A DNA stretch of 64,000 nucleotides from Flavobacteriaceae bacterium PS02338 (GTDB lineage Bacteria; Bacteroidota; Bacteroidia; Sphingobacteriales; Sphingobacteriaceae). The position numbers and the translations under genes are program-made. The stretch's first letter is position 1; every line of letters starts with the position of its first letter. Of the stretch, positions 1 through 7,642 are shown piece after piece. The stretch lies in NCBI GenBank assembly GCA_029959615.1, contig JASCOD010000008.1:124001-188000 (forward strand). Reading direction: 5' to 3'. The notes beneath the pieces were generated by a model that saw only the letters and a program-made list of their open reading frames with translations, was not told where the DNA came from and searched no databases.

Positions 1-330
1 AAAATGATTGATAAAAATTCCATTGCTAATGACTACATTAATAAATTTCAAAGAACTATAAAACGTAAATTTGACTTACCAGATTTAACAAAAAAAATGC
101 AAGACTGGTATTCGTTATCCTATTCTGGTTTTGTAAAAGAACTATCTAACAAAAAAATTAAGCTTACACTTTCTCAAGAAGCAGAGTGGGAAGATTATTT
201 TACTATAGAAGCTGAAAAAGTCTTGGCATTAAAAGCAGAAATAGATATTACAGACAAAGAAATTGATACTTTAGTCTATAAGCTTTATAATTTGACAGAT
301 GAGGAAATAATAATCGTTGAGAATAATTAA
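1..330 (+). CDS. C-terminal end of a probable type II/IIG restriction-modification DNA methyltransferase (partial)
   Basis: The reading frame is open to the left edge (AAA before the first ATG at 4), so this is probably the tail of a longer gene. The last residues, around IDTLVYKLYNLTDEEIIIVE, match the pattern that ends many Eco57I/TaqI-like adenine methyltransferases and fused restriction-modification enzymes (a helix, then YxLYxLTxEEIxxVE). No catalytic methylase motif is present in the visible 108 residues, so the assignment rests on this tail alone. The protein is lysine-rich and the DNA AT-rich. It could instead be a free-standing remnant starting at base 4. Confidence 0.6.
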   Translation, partial: KMIDKNSIANDYINKFQRTIKRKFDLPDLTKKMQDWYSLSYSGFVKELSNKKIKLTLSQEAEWEDYFTIEAEKVLALKAEIDITDKEIDTLVYKLYNLTDEEIIIVENN

Positions 331-487
331 CTTGAAGGATATTCGAAAAGTGGCACAGGGTTTTTATCATAATCCTACTTCAGAAAAGCCAGCATATATT
401 AGAAACGGCTTGTATTATGAGATTTAGACTAAAAATCAGATAATTTTTTACATAAATTAGTGACTATCCTTTATTAACCAAATAGAT

Positions 488-850
488 ATGAAATTCTTTC
501 TCGGATTTGTAACAGGCATTATTGTAACATTCATTGTCTTGTTTTTATACACTTATAAAAACTCTGGTGATGAATTAGATGGTTTAACGCTTTTTAAACA
601 AACGGGTGAGTGTATTGCCAAACGAAAGTTGAAAATATTTCAGACCGTAAGAACAAATGCAGCTTTGGCAGAATTTGGAGTATACCCAAACGAAATGATG
701 GTTTTACTAATTAATCACGAAGGTATTGCGTATTACGATAACCAAAAAATTATAATCCCTAAGAACCAATGCGCAAGAAGAATTGGAACGTATACTTATA
801 GTACCAGAATTGGGTTTCAGAAAACAGTTCCAGCAGTTGTGATTGAATAG
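488..850 (+). CDS. small membrane-anchored protein of unknown function
   Basis: The product has 120 residues. Residues 3-22 (FLGFVTGIIVTFIVLFLYTY) form one N-terminal membrane segment, followed by a soluble domain of about 95 residues on a short linker. I do not recognise the domain. It has two cysteines (in TGECIAK and NQCARR) and a basic C-terminal half. The ATG at 488 is the only sensible start because the hydrophobic segment begins right after it. It lies between the methylase fragment and another membrane protein on the same strand, within the accessory segment. Confidence 0.55.
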   Translation: MKFFLGFVTGIIVTFIVLFLYTYKNSGDELDGLTLFKQTGECIAKRKLKIFQTVRTNAALAEFGVYPNEMMVLLINHEGIAYYDNQKIIIPKNQCARRIGTYTYSTRIGFQKTVPAVVIE

Positions 851-917
851 ATATCTTAAAGTATAGATTAGCTAAGTTATTTATACTCGTATCAATAAGT
901 ATATAGATTTGATTATT

Positions 918-1850
918 ATGCGAAAAATATTTTTACCAGATGAAGACAGAGATTTGGATGATGTTCAAAATCCGAATATCTATACCCGAAGACAAAAAAG
1001 AATTAAATTTTTTCTTTTAATGCTTGCAACAATAACATTTAGTTTAATTGTTATGATTGTTCCGAATGGTATGTTATTTATTGGTATGCTTTTTTTGTCT
1101 TTACTTCCTATAGTCTTTATCACTACTAATAATAGGATTTTGGTAATACTAGCCTCAGTATATCTTCTTCTACAACTGATTATTTTTCCTCTTATTTATG
1201 TTGCTTTAATTAATATTAATCTTAACAGCTTAGAAGTCAATTCATCTGTAAAGAATGAAGAGCTGAAAATAGCAGAGGAGCAACTTTATAAAAAGTACCA
1301 TCCTAAAGAGTTATCTAATACAATAAAGGCTATTGAAATAGAAATGGCTTCTAAGAATAAATTTTTATGGAAATACTTTCTTGATGAGAAATTTAATCTA
1401 CAGGATAAATTTACAGGGTTTAAAATTGAAACCAGAGTAACCGAGGGTGGTTATAAATTTAATATAATGGATAAAAATGGTTTGATTGTTAAAGCCATTT
1501 ATTCCCCTGCCTCAGAGGCTCCGAATCTAGATAGATTTCATAATGAGTTTATATTTCAAGCATTAAAAGACATAAAACTTGAGTTAGAGAAATATCTAGA
1601 AGATTTTAAAACTGATAAATTAGATTTCGAGCAAAAGCGTATTTGGAATTACGAAAATATACTTCCTTACACGATAAATATTTTTGGTCTTGATTCTATA
1701 AAACCTATTTCTAGAATTTCTCATATCGTTTATGCCATACAATCACTATTTGTAAATGTTATCTTACTTGGCATTATTATTACTTTTTTAACAGAGAAAT
1801 TTCTTAATAGACCGAATGAAATGAAAAGTAATAACACAGATTCTCAATAA
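918..1850 (+). CDS. multi-pass membrane protein of unknown function
   Basis: The product has about 310 residues from the ATG at 918; a TTG nine bases upstream is in frame but less likely. The N-terminus is charged and acidic/basic. Three closely spaced hydrophobic stretches follow at about residues 27-100 (FFLLMLATITFSLIVMIV, then MLFIGMLFLSLLPIVFI, then a longer one ending LIYVALI). A soluble, lysine-rich region of about 170 residues comes next, and a last membrane segment lies near residues 275-295 (SLFVNVILLGIIITFL). No known domain is recognised. The AT-rich composition resembles its neighbours. It may form a cassette with the small membrane protein upstream. Confidence 0.55.
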   Translation: MRKIFLPDEDRDLDDVQNPNIYTRRQKRIKFFLLMLATITFSLIVMIVPNGMLFIGMLFLSLLPIVFITTNNRILVILASVYLLLQLIIFPLIYVALININLNSLEVNSSVKNEELKIAEEQLYKKYHPKELSNTIKAIEIEMASKNKFLWKYFLDEKFNLQDKFTGFKIETRVTEGGYKFNIMDKNGLIVKAIYSPASEAPNLDRFHNEFIFQALKDIKLELEKYLEDFKTDKLDFEQKRIWNYENILPYTINIFGLDSIKPISRISHIVYAIQSLFVNVILLGIIITFLTEKFLNRPNEMKSNNTDSQ

Positions 1851-1919
1851 TGTGTCTTACTGGAATTTAAATAACCTAGATTTTTATAGCAAAATCTTAA
1901 TATTACTCCCCTTTATCTA

Positions 1920-1941
1920 GGGACAAATCGGGGACAAAATG
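1920..1941. repeat. 11-bp tandem repeat, GGGACAAATCG then GGGACAAAATG
   Basis: Two imperfect 11-bp units abut (9 of 11 bases equal). They lie in a gene-free, very AT-rich stretch (1851-2134) whose only other visible structure is runs of A and T. The 11-bp period is the same as in the tandem pair at 7339-7360. Short tandem sites of this kind resemble arm-type binding sites of tyrosine recombinases, but no recombinase gene is visible here, so the role is an inference. Confidence 0.4.
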
Positions 1942-2134
1942 TAAAAAAATAAGATTTTTTTAAAAATAAAATATGCTTTTAAAGTGGTTTTAATGATATT
2001 TTTGATTTTAAAAATGACGATTTTAAAAGATTATTTTTTCGTCTGGTATCTTAAAATTTTATTTGTGCAAAGATGCCATTTGTGTTGGGAAATAAAAAGC
2101 CGTTGGACAAACCATTTGAGCTAGACGATTAATA

Positions 2135-2422
2135 TTAAGAATAGGTTTCTTTGATAGAATTTATTTCCGATTTAACATGGTTTATCAATTCGTTTCCTAA
2201 ATCACTTAAATCTTTAGTTGTAATCCAAAGTTTAAAATGAGTGGTTTCTAACTGAATTTTAAAAAGAAATTCAGTCTTATAACTGATTAATAATGCTGGA
2301 TTTTCAAATATGCATCTTAATTTATAACTGTCGAATAATTCAAACCTTGTTTTAAGTAATAGAAGTTGATTTTTTGCATCTAAACTGTTTGGAAAATAAA
2401 TTATCTCGGATTTGGACATCAT
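2135..2422 (-). CDS. 95-residue protein of unknown function, last gene of the KAP/AlbA_2 unit
   Basis: A soluble protein of 95 residues with no signal or membrane segment and no domain I recognise. Two ATG codons in tandem (MMSK) make the start secure within one codon. It begins 27 bases after the stop of the AlbA_2-type gene on the same strand, so the two are probably co-transcribed. Its size and position as the last small gene of the unit would fit an accessory or regulatory subunit, but nothing in the sequence proves that. Confidence 0.5.
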   Translation of the reverse strand: MMSKSEIIYFPNSLDAKNQLLLLKTRFELFDSYKLRCIFENPALLISYKTEFLFKIQLETTHFKLWITTKDLSDLGNELINHVKSEINSIKETYS

Positions 2423-2449
2423 ATATTAGTTTGTCATTGATTAGAAATA

Positions 2450-3637
2450 TTACAATTGGCTATTATGTGCAATTTTAATGTTTAAAATTTGTTTTATCGG
2501 ATTTGGTAGATTCTCTGCATGCACGTATACATCTAATGAAACTGTTTGACTTATTAGTTCTTCAAATACACCGATTTTTAGATGGTTGTTGATAGCTTGG
2601 GTTCTAAGATTATGCGGAATGCTGGGCAAGTCGGAAAATATATGATAAATATTATCTCCTTCGTTTATGTAAGGATAATTTTCAACTGTATGATTTTTTT
2701 TTGAGTTAATAGGATTTGAATAACGTTTAGTAGATAAATGTAATCCTTTAAGCTTAGGTATTCTTAATTCGAAGGTTACATTTTTGAGATAGCTGGTCGC
2801 TTTATTTCCAATCCAAAAATTTATATCTTGTGTACATATTTCATTTATATAATACAAATCCTCCTCAGTTCTGTAATTATCATCATCTAGCTCACTTTTG
2901 AGTTCTTCTAGAAATTTTAAATTATAGCCATCATATCCATTTAATCTAAAATTAAAGTCAAAATTTTCGATAGTTAATAGCTTCTCGGTTTCATTGAAGT
3001 TTGCAGTTGGATATCTTTTTCTAATATTAATTATAGCGTCAATCTGTTTTTTTAATTTAAAGCTTGGTAGTTGAAATGACTTAGGCGGATGCAATATAAT
3101 CTCATTGGTTTTAGTGTTCTGAAATTCTACATATATGTTGTTTTCAAATTCATTAAGAATAGTTTTTTTAGAATACATTCTATCAAAATCTTTTCTTTCA
3201 GCACGTATATTAAAACTGCCATTTCTATAGTAGCAATCCCCTATATTCAGTAATACAGCTCCACCTTTAAATTTAACCTGCTTTTTTATCATATAGGGCT
3301 GCTCATTAGGCGACTTAATTGTTAAGATGAGTAAATTTTTACCCTCATAATTAAAAGGAGTATAGTCAATTTTTAGATTTGGTTCAATATGGGCTTGGAT
3401 ATATTGTTGGATATTTGCGGAGTCATACTTTGCAATAGTTTCAAACAATTCAATATCACCATCTCTAGTCTTGTATACACCCATTATTATATACCTGTCT
3501 TTATCGTAATCAGCATTAGCGAAAGCTAATACATCTTTAATTAAATTAGCTTTATTGCTTTCGTTATATTCTTCTCTTTTAAAATCAACATATTCTCCTT
3601 CGTTATGATAAGAAATAAGTTCTTCTATTGTCGCCAT
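2450..3637 (-). CDS. AlbA_2 / Schlafen-type putative ATP- or RNA-binding protein
   Basis: The product has 395 residues. The N-terminal 150 carry the AlbA_2 (Schlafen AAA_4-related) pattern: EYVDFKREEY at 15-24, DVLAFANA at 35-42 and YIIMGV at 49-54, then a strand-rich part ending in a YYRNGSFNIRA stretch near 135-147. This domain occurs in regulators, helicases and antiphage proteins, usually linked to nucleotide or nucleic-acid binding. The C-terminal 240 residues are acidic and aromatic-rich and match nothing I know. The gene follows the KAP NTPase gene after 42 bases and precedes a small gene by 27 bases, so all three probably share one transcript. Confidence 0.75.
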   Translation of the reverse strand: MATIEELISYHNEGEYVDFKREEYNESNKANLIKDVLAFANADYDKDRYIIMGVYKTRDGDIELFETIAKYDSANIQQYIQAHIEPNLKIDYTPFNYEGKNLLILTIKSPNEQPYMIKKQVKFKGGAVLLNIGDCYYRNGSFNIRAERKDFDRMYSKKTILNEFENNIYVEFQNTKTNEIILHPPKSFQLPSFKLKKQIDAIINIRKRYPTANFNETEKLLTIENFDFNFRLNGYDGYNLKFLEELKSELDDDNYRTEEDLYYINEICTQDINFWIGNKATSYLKNVTFELRIPKLKGLHLSTKRYSNPINSKKNHTVENYPYINEGDNIYHIFSDLPSIPHNLRTQAINNHLKIGVFEELISQTVSLDVYVHAENLPNPIKQILNIKIAHNSQL

Positions 3638-3679
3638 ATGTTTTATGTAATTGAAAGTGTTTTGATAGATAATATATGA

Positions 3680-5221
3680 TTAATTCCAGATGAAATTGTG
3701 TTTTAAACATTGTCTTAAAGCTAATTCTAAAAAATGATAAGGATTGGGCTTACTCATCGGGCTATCACTAGATGTTTCATTTACCACTGTATTTGTTTTT
3801 ACAGCTTTGATAAAATAATATTGTTTATAACGATATTGCCAATCCTCTTTAACTTGATATTCTAGGTATAGCTTTTCATCAAACTCATTTTTAACAGGTA
3901 CAAAATATGGTGTAGAATGTCGATGGTCTGTTTCGCTGAAGTTTTCTATAAAGAAAGGGATTGAATACGATATAAGTAAGTTTTCCCAAATCCATGAATT
4001 TGTGTTTGATTTCACTTCATAATTTGCTTCAAAATTATCTTTTAAAGATCTTACCGCAGATAAAAAGTCTTCAATTCTTGGGTGGAACTGTTTCATTAAA
4101 GCGCACATAATTAGAAGTGGGAATTGATAAGAATCATACTCCCTATGTCCTATTTTAATTTTGTATACTGGAAGGTAGAATGATTTAAATTTCTGAAAAT
4201 TCCTAGTTCTCAGTAATTCATCATCAACCATTTTATGACTGAGATTTACCATTAAATCAAAAAAATCTCCTTTTTGCCCAAATAATTTGCCTAGAAAACT
4301 TTCATCTGAAAAATTTTTATATTCCATGCCGAGGTTTAGACTATTTACAAAATAAGTGCTTGCTTTTTCTTTAAGAAATTTTTTATGGTCAAAGAAAAAT
4401 GGTTTGTACGAATAGAATTTGTCAATGTATCCATCGAAGTTGAATTTAGATCCATATTTATGGCGAAACATGTATTCTATGTTATTGAGATCGCATACGA
4501 AAATAACTTTGTCAAAACCGAATTTATTAACATCTTTTCTGCTATCGTGATGGGCTGTAAAAATATTAAACAGCCTAAAGATTTGCTCTGGATCTAATCT
4601 GTCTAAATCGTCAATGACCAGGACGAATTGTTTGTTCTTTCTTTTCTTTTTTATTCTATCTAAAAAATCCTTTATCAGATTAGTAATCTCGTCATTCTCT
4701 CTTATTGATCCCTTTTTATTTTCTAACACTCCCATGTAGTTGGAGAGTAGCTTTCTTTCATCGGCAGATAAGTCTGTCTTGTATTCATTAAATTTGCTTA
4801 CAATTTTTTTTATACTTTCAATGAAAGATATCAATTCCTCAGCACCAATGTTTGTATTTTTAACAAGTGATTTTATTAAGGGTAGGATATCTAATTTATT
4901 TGCTACAAAACTTTGAGCAATGAGTAAATTCGAGAAATCATTAACTATTAAGTCGAGATACTTAGCGTAATTTTCAAATAAGGAATCAATAATATCATAT
5001 TTTATTATTTCAAAAATATCTTCATTGGAACTAACAGAATAATCTACTGGAAAAAGTGTTATACTAAGGTAATTTGGATTTCTTTTGAAGAACTCGTTTA
5101 TAAAATATGATTTTCCAGCACCAAAAGGAGCTGACAATAAGACCCGTTTATTGTATCTTTCTCTTAGGTGTGTATTAAACTCAGTCCTTATTTTTGAGTT
5201 ATCAATTAGAATTTTATCCAT
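3680..5221 (-). CDS. KAP-family P-loop NTPase
   Basis: The product has 513 residues. Walker A is APFGAGKS at 31-38 and Walker B is FVLVIDDLDRLD at 199-210; the DDLDRL form of Walker B is the mark of KAP NTPases. Many KAP proteins carry membrane helices between these motifs, but this one has none and should be cytosolic. The region between the motifs is helical and charged, and the C-terminal 300 residues (aromatic-rich, with a FRHKYGSKFNFDGYIDKFY stretch) are probably the sensor or effector part. It is the first gene of a three-gene minus-strand unit. KAP NTPases are often found in defence islands, so that role is an inference from family and context. Confidence 0.8.
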   Translation of the reverse strand: MDKILIDNSKIRTEFNTHLRERYNKRVLLSAPFGAGKSYFINEFFKRNPNYLSITLFPVDYSVSSNEDIFEIIKYDIIDSLFENYAKYLDLIVNDFSNLLIAQSFVANKLDILPLIKSLVKNTNIGAEELISFIESIKKIVSKFNEYKTDLSADERKLLSNYMGVLENKKGSIRENDEITNLIKDFLDRIKKKRKNKQFVLVIDDLDRLDPEQIFRLFNIFTAHHDSRKDVNKFGFDKVIFVCDLNNIEYMFRHKYGSKFNFDGYIDKFYSYKPFFFDHKKFLKEKASTYFVNSLNLGMEYKNFSDESFLGKLFGQKGDFFDLMVNLSHKMVDDELLRTRNFQKFKSFYLPVYKIKIGHREYDSYQFPLLIMCALMKQFHPRIEDFLSAVRSLKDNFEANYEVKSNTNSWIWENLLISYSIPFFIENFSETDHRHSTPYFVPVKNEFDEKLYLEYQVKEDWQYRYKQYYFIKAVKTNTVVNETSSDSPMSKPNPYHFLELALRQCLKHNFIWN

Positions 5222-5246
5222 GTAAATATTAAGTTCTAAAAATTAA

Positions 5247-5441
5247 GGTGATGAATGGTTTTTAAAAATAGGTTCTAATTTTAAATGGGTTGTATGGTTA
5301 TTAAGTGATTCTATTGAAACAATTAATAAAAATGAAATGATTATCAAAGATGGTTCAAAACTCTTTTCTATTAATTATTATGGATTGCTAACGGTGTTCT
5401 TAGTTGCTGCTTTAATAATCTATTTTCAGAAAATAAAATAA
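5247..5441 (+). pseudogene. headless remnant of a membrane-protein gene
   Basis: This open frame of 64 codons has no ATG near its beginning. It encodes a sensible C-terminus: a soluble part with SIETINKNEMIIKDGSK, then a membrane helix (YYGLLTVFLVAALIIYF) and a short basic tail before TAA. It lies on the plus strand between two minus-strand genes. The pattern is that of a 3' end left behind after rearrangement. A 34-residue peptide could start at the internal ATG near 5337, but no start signal is evident. Confidence 0.4.
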
Positions 5442-5458
5442 TAGAAAAATAAGAGAAG

Positions 5459-6034
5459 TTATTTTATATTTTCGATGCCATTCGCTTCACAATTGTTATA
5501 TTCATCAATTGGTATTAGACCAGCGGGTAGTATAATCATTTCTGGGTTTCCTTCACTATCTGAAGATATAATAGTTCCTTGACCGTAAGTTCTCCCCTCA
5601 ATATCCTTATAATAAATCATACATCTTATCATATAAAAGTTTGGGAACTTTGTTTCGTTAATTAATGTTAAAAGAAGATTTTTATTTGGCTCTATCCTTG
5701 TAACAGCTGTATAATTTCTAAATATTTCGAAATTCTCAATATCATATAGATTAATAAACGTTTCTAATGCATCTGCATTTTCACAGATATAATCAATATT
5801 AAGAAGGTCATCGCCTATTTTTTTTGCTGTACCTGTAAAACTAGGTCTAATAGATTTTAAAAAGTTATACTTTTCATAATCTGCTAATTGTTGTTGCATT
5901 TGTTGTACTTCAAGTTGCGATTGAAGTGTTTTTCTGAGGTAATAAAGTGAAATACCAGTTACGGCAATTATTACCCAATCAGAAACAGTACCCCATACTT
6001 CAGCAGAGAAAGTGAAAACGTTATGTAAAATCAT
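5459..6034 (-). CDS. membrane-anchored protein of unknown function with coiled-coil linker
   Basis: The product has 191 residues. A membrane helix covers about residues 17-33 (VSDWVIIAVTGISLYYL), followed by a glutamine-rich coiled-coil linker at 36-55 (LEVQQMQQQLADYEK) and a C-terminal soluble domain of about 130 residues, probably cytoplasmic. The domain is not recognised. The gene is on the same strand as the KAP unit and lies 237 bases upstream of it, with a plus-strand remnant between, so co-transcription is doubtful. Confidence 0.55.
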   Translation of the reverse strand: MILHNVFTFSAEVWGTVSDWVIIAVTGISLYYLRKTLQSQLEVQQMQQQLADYEKYNFLKSIRPSFTGTAKKIGDDLLNIDYICENADALETFINLYDIENFEIFRNYTAVTRIEPNKNLLLTLINETKFPNFYMIRCMIYYKDIEGRTYGQGTIISSDSEGNPEMIILPAGLIPIDEYNNCEANGIENIK

Positions 6035-6348
6035 AATTCTAATATTGGAAAAATAATCTACATTTACATCGAGCGTTAATTTAGATGATGGGGATATAGC
6101 TTCGGTTGTATTCCCATTTCCTTTTTAGACTTAATTTAAATGCGTGATATAATTGTTATTTAGGAACTCGAACACAATAACAATAAGTTCTATTACCTAT
6201 AAATCTAAAATCACATCTCTGACAACCATTAATTCCACCACAAACAAAGGTGGCTATCTATAATAAAGGTGATATGTACCAGCCAATTTATTATACAATC
6301 AATTTTTATTATGTTTGAACTTGCATTAACCCTTTTATTTATATCATC
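6035..6348. other. gene-free stretch of 314 bases with a cysteine-rich open frame
   Basis: No promoter or terminator is clear here. On the minus strand, 6156-6257 encodes 33 residues with five cysteines (VCGGINGC, QRCDF, YCYCV) but has no ATG, and a stop codon precedes it. This might be the end of a decayed small secreted or ribosomal-peptide-type gene, or chance. Nothing else is supported. Confidence 0.3.
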
Positions 6349-7281
6349 GTGAATTACGTTATTAAATCAAATCTACTGTTATTAGCAGGTAGAGTTAATC
6401 TCTTATTATTGCTTACACTGTTGTTTTTTTCTTGCTCAAATTCAATTGACCTAAGCGAAAGAGCATTTTGGGAACGTGAACGAGTTAAAACTTTAGAAGC
6501 TAAAATTAAGTTTGAGAAGCACTATGAATTTAATTATAAGTATGGTGAAGTAGATTCCAATTCAAAATTTTTGGCGGAGTTACGAGAATTTGATGAACAG
6601 GGGAATCTAAAAAAGCAAGTGTTTTTTAATAAAGAAGGATTGCCGCCTGATACAGCAATTTTTTATAATAATTTGAATAATTGTGCTGAGTATAGTTATA
6701 GAATATTCCATTACAAGAATGATACTGTTGGCGTAGATACTGTAACTGGATTAGGTTGGAAAAATCCAGCTTATAAAGAAGTTGTAAAAAGAGAAAATAA
6801 ATATGATGACAAGTTTAATTTAGTTCATCAATCTGAATTTAAGGATAAGGTTTTAGTGAAGGTAAATAAGTTTGAGTTTAATGATAAAAATTTGTGTGTT
6901 AAGCATATTGTCTATAACCCTGATAATACAGTTCAATCTGCATTTGTATTTGAATATAACAAGGATGGAAGACTAGTTTTAACTAAACAATATAATGCAG
7001 AAAATGAACTTCTAAATAGGAAAGAAGCTAAAGAAATTGGCGAAAGCACTTATCAAAACACATCTTACAATCCATCAAATGAAGCCGTTGAAAGTGTGGA
7101 GAAGTATAAACAAACAGATGATAGGCTTCTACTCAATTATGAGATGGATGATAAAGTTGGTAAAATGAAATATAAATTCATTCACAAATATGACAAGAAA
7201 AAACTTCTAGAGTCGGTTACTTATTTTGATGGTGCTGAGCCATCAAGTTTTACTCGAATTGAACGAGTGAAATTTAAATAA
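6349..7281 (+). CDS. lipoprotein with degenerate YD-like repeats
   Basis: The product has 310 residues from a GTG start. The N-terminus is hydrophobic (LLLLLTLLFF) and ends in a lipobox with Cys29 (FFSC then SNS), so it is probably exported and lipidated. The mature part repeats a loose pattern of the YD/RHS kind: FDEQGNLKKQVFF, YDDKFNLVHQSEF, YNKDGRLVLTKQY and YDKKKLLESVTYF. Such repeats form beta-sheet surfaces in cell-surface proteins. It is the last gene of the accessory segment. A terminator-like hairpin lies about 260 bases downstream. Its function is unknown. Confidence 0.6.
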   Translation: MNYVIKSNLLLLAGRVNLLLLLTLLFFSCSNSIDLSERAFWERERVKTLEAKIKFEKHYEFNYKYGEVDSNSKFLAELREFDEQGNLKKQVFFNKEGLPPDTAIFYNNLNNCAEYSYRIFHYKNDTVGVDTVTGLGWKNPAYKEVVKRENKYDDKFNLVHQSEFKDKVLVKVNKFEFNDKNLCVKHIVYNPDNTVQSAFVFEYNKDGRLVLTKQYNAENELLNRKEAKEIGESTYQNTSYNPSNEAVESVEKYKQTDDRLLLNYEMDDKVGKMKYKFIHKYDKKKLLESVTYFDGAEPSSFTRIERVKFK

Positions 7282-7338
7282 TAATTATTTGGTTTGTTTG
7301 TGGCGATTTTGATATAAATTTCCAGACTTTCTTAAATA

Positions 7339-7360
7339 AAAAAGTTCACAAAAAGTTCAC
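7339..7360. repeat. perfect 11-bp tandem repeat, AAAAAGTTCAC twice
   Basis: Two identical 11-bp units abut in the gene-free stretch 7282-7642. A 7-bp inverted repeat follows (TTAACAC at 7407-7413, GTGTTAA at 7430-7436). With the 11-bp pair at 1920-1941 it brackets the accessory genes, although the two pairs differ in sequence. A recombinase-site origin is possible but unproven. Confidence 0.4.
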
Positions 7361-7544
7361 AAACGTTAAAAATTCAACTTTTTTCAAAATTTTTAAATTT
7401 CACTAATTAACACAAAATGTGCGTTTTTAGTGTTAAAAACAATGATTTTATAACACTGGCTTAAAACTGATTTAACACCAATATTGCAATTTTGTCGATG
7501 TAAATATTTGGTTAGTATTTATCATACAGTTTAGGTTAGTTGAT

Positions 7545-7583
7545 AGCAGAAAGCCCCGATGGATGTCGAGGCTTTTGCTTTTT
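7545..7583 (+). terminator. Rho-independent terminator
   Basis: The hairpin has long arms (AGCAGAAAGCCCCGA at 7545-7559 and TCGAGGCTTTTGCT at 7566-7579, with one bulge and one mismatch) and is followed by a T-run on the plus strand. It is suited to end transcripts coming from the lipoprotein gene 260 bases upstream. Confidence 0.6.
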
Positions 7584-7617
7584 ACCCCCAGTACCTAAAG
7601 TGGAGTTGAAAGGGTTA

Positions 7618-7641
7618 AGTCCCCTTTAGGGGATTTAGGGG
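7618..7641. repeat. CCCC/GGGG intergenic repeat (REP-like)
   Basis: The stretch contains CCCCTTTAGGGG followed by a third G-block, TTTAGGGG, just outside the stop of the acyltransferase gene. On the minus strand it reads CCCCTAAATCCCCTAAAGG, a motif I recall as common between genes in Bacteroidota. It can form a small hairpin. Confidence 0.4.
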
Positions 7642-7642
7642 T

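Noticed and set aside
332..427. Short frame after the methylase tail taken as a gene
   Set aside because: Only about 31 codons from a TTG, no start signal, no recognised family; mentioned with the left-edge finding only.
909..917. TTG start for the membrane protein at 918
   Set aside because: An ATG three codons later is in frame and gives the same protein; TTG is the weaker choice.
6156..6257. A complete ribosomally made modified peptide gene
   Set aside because: No ATG, no leader frame, a stop codon just upstream and no modification enzyme near; kept only as a weak finding.
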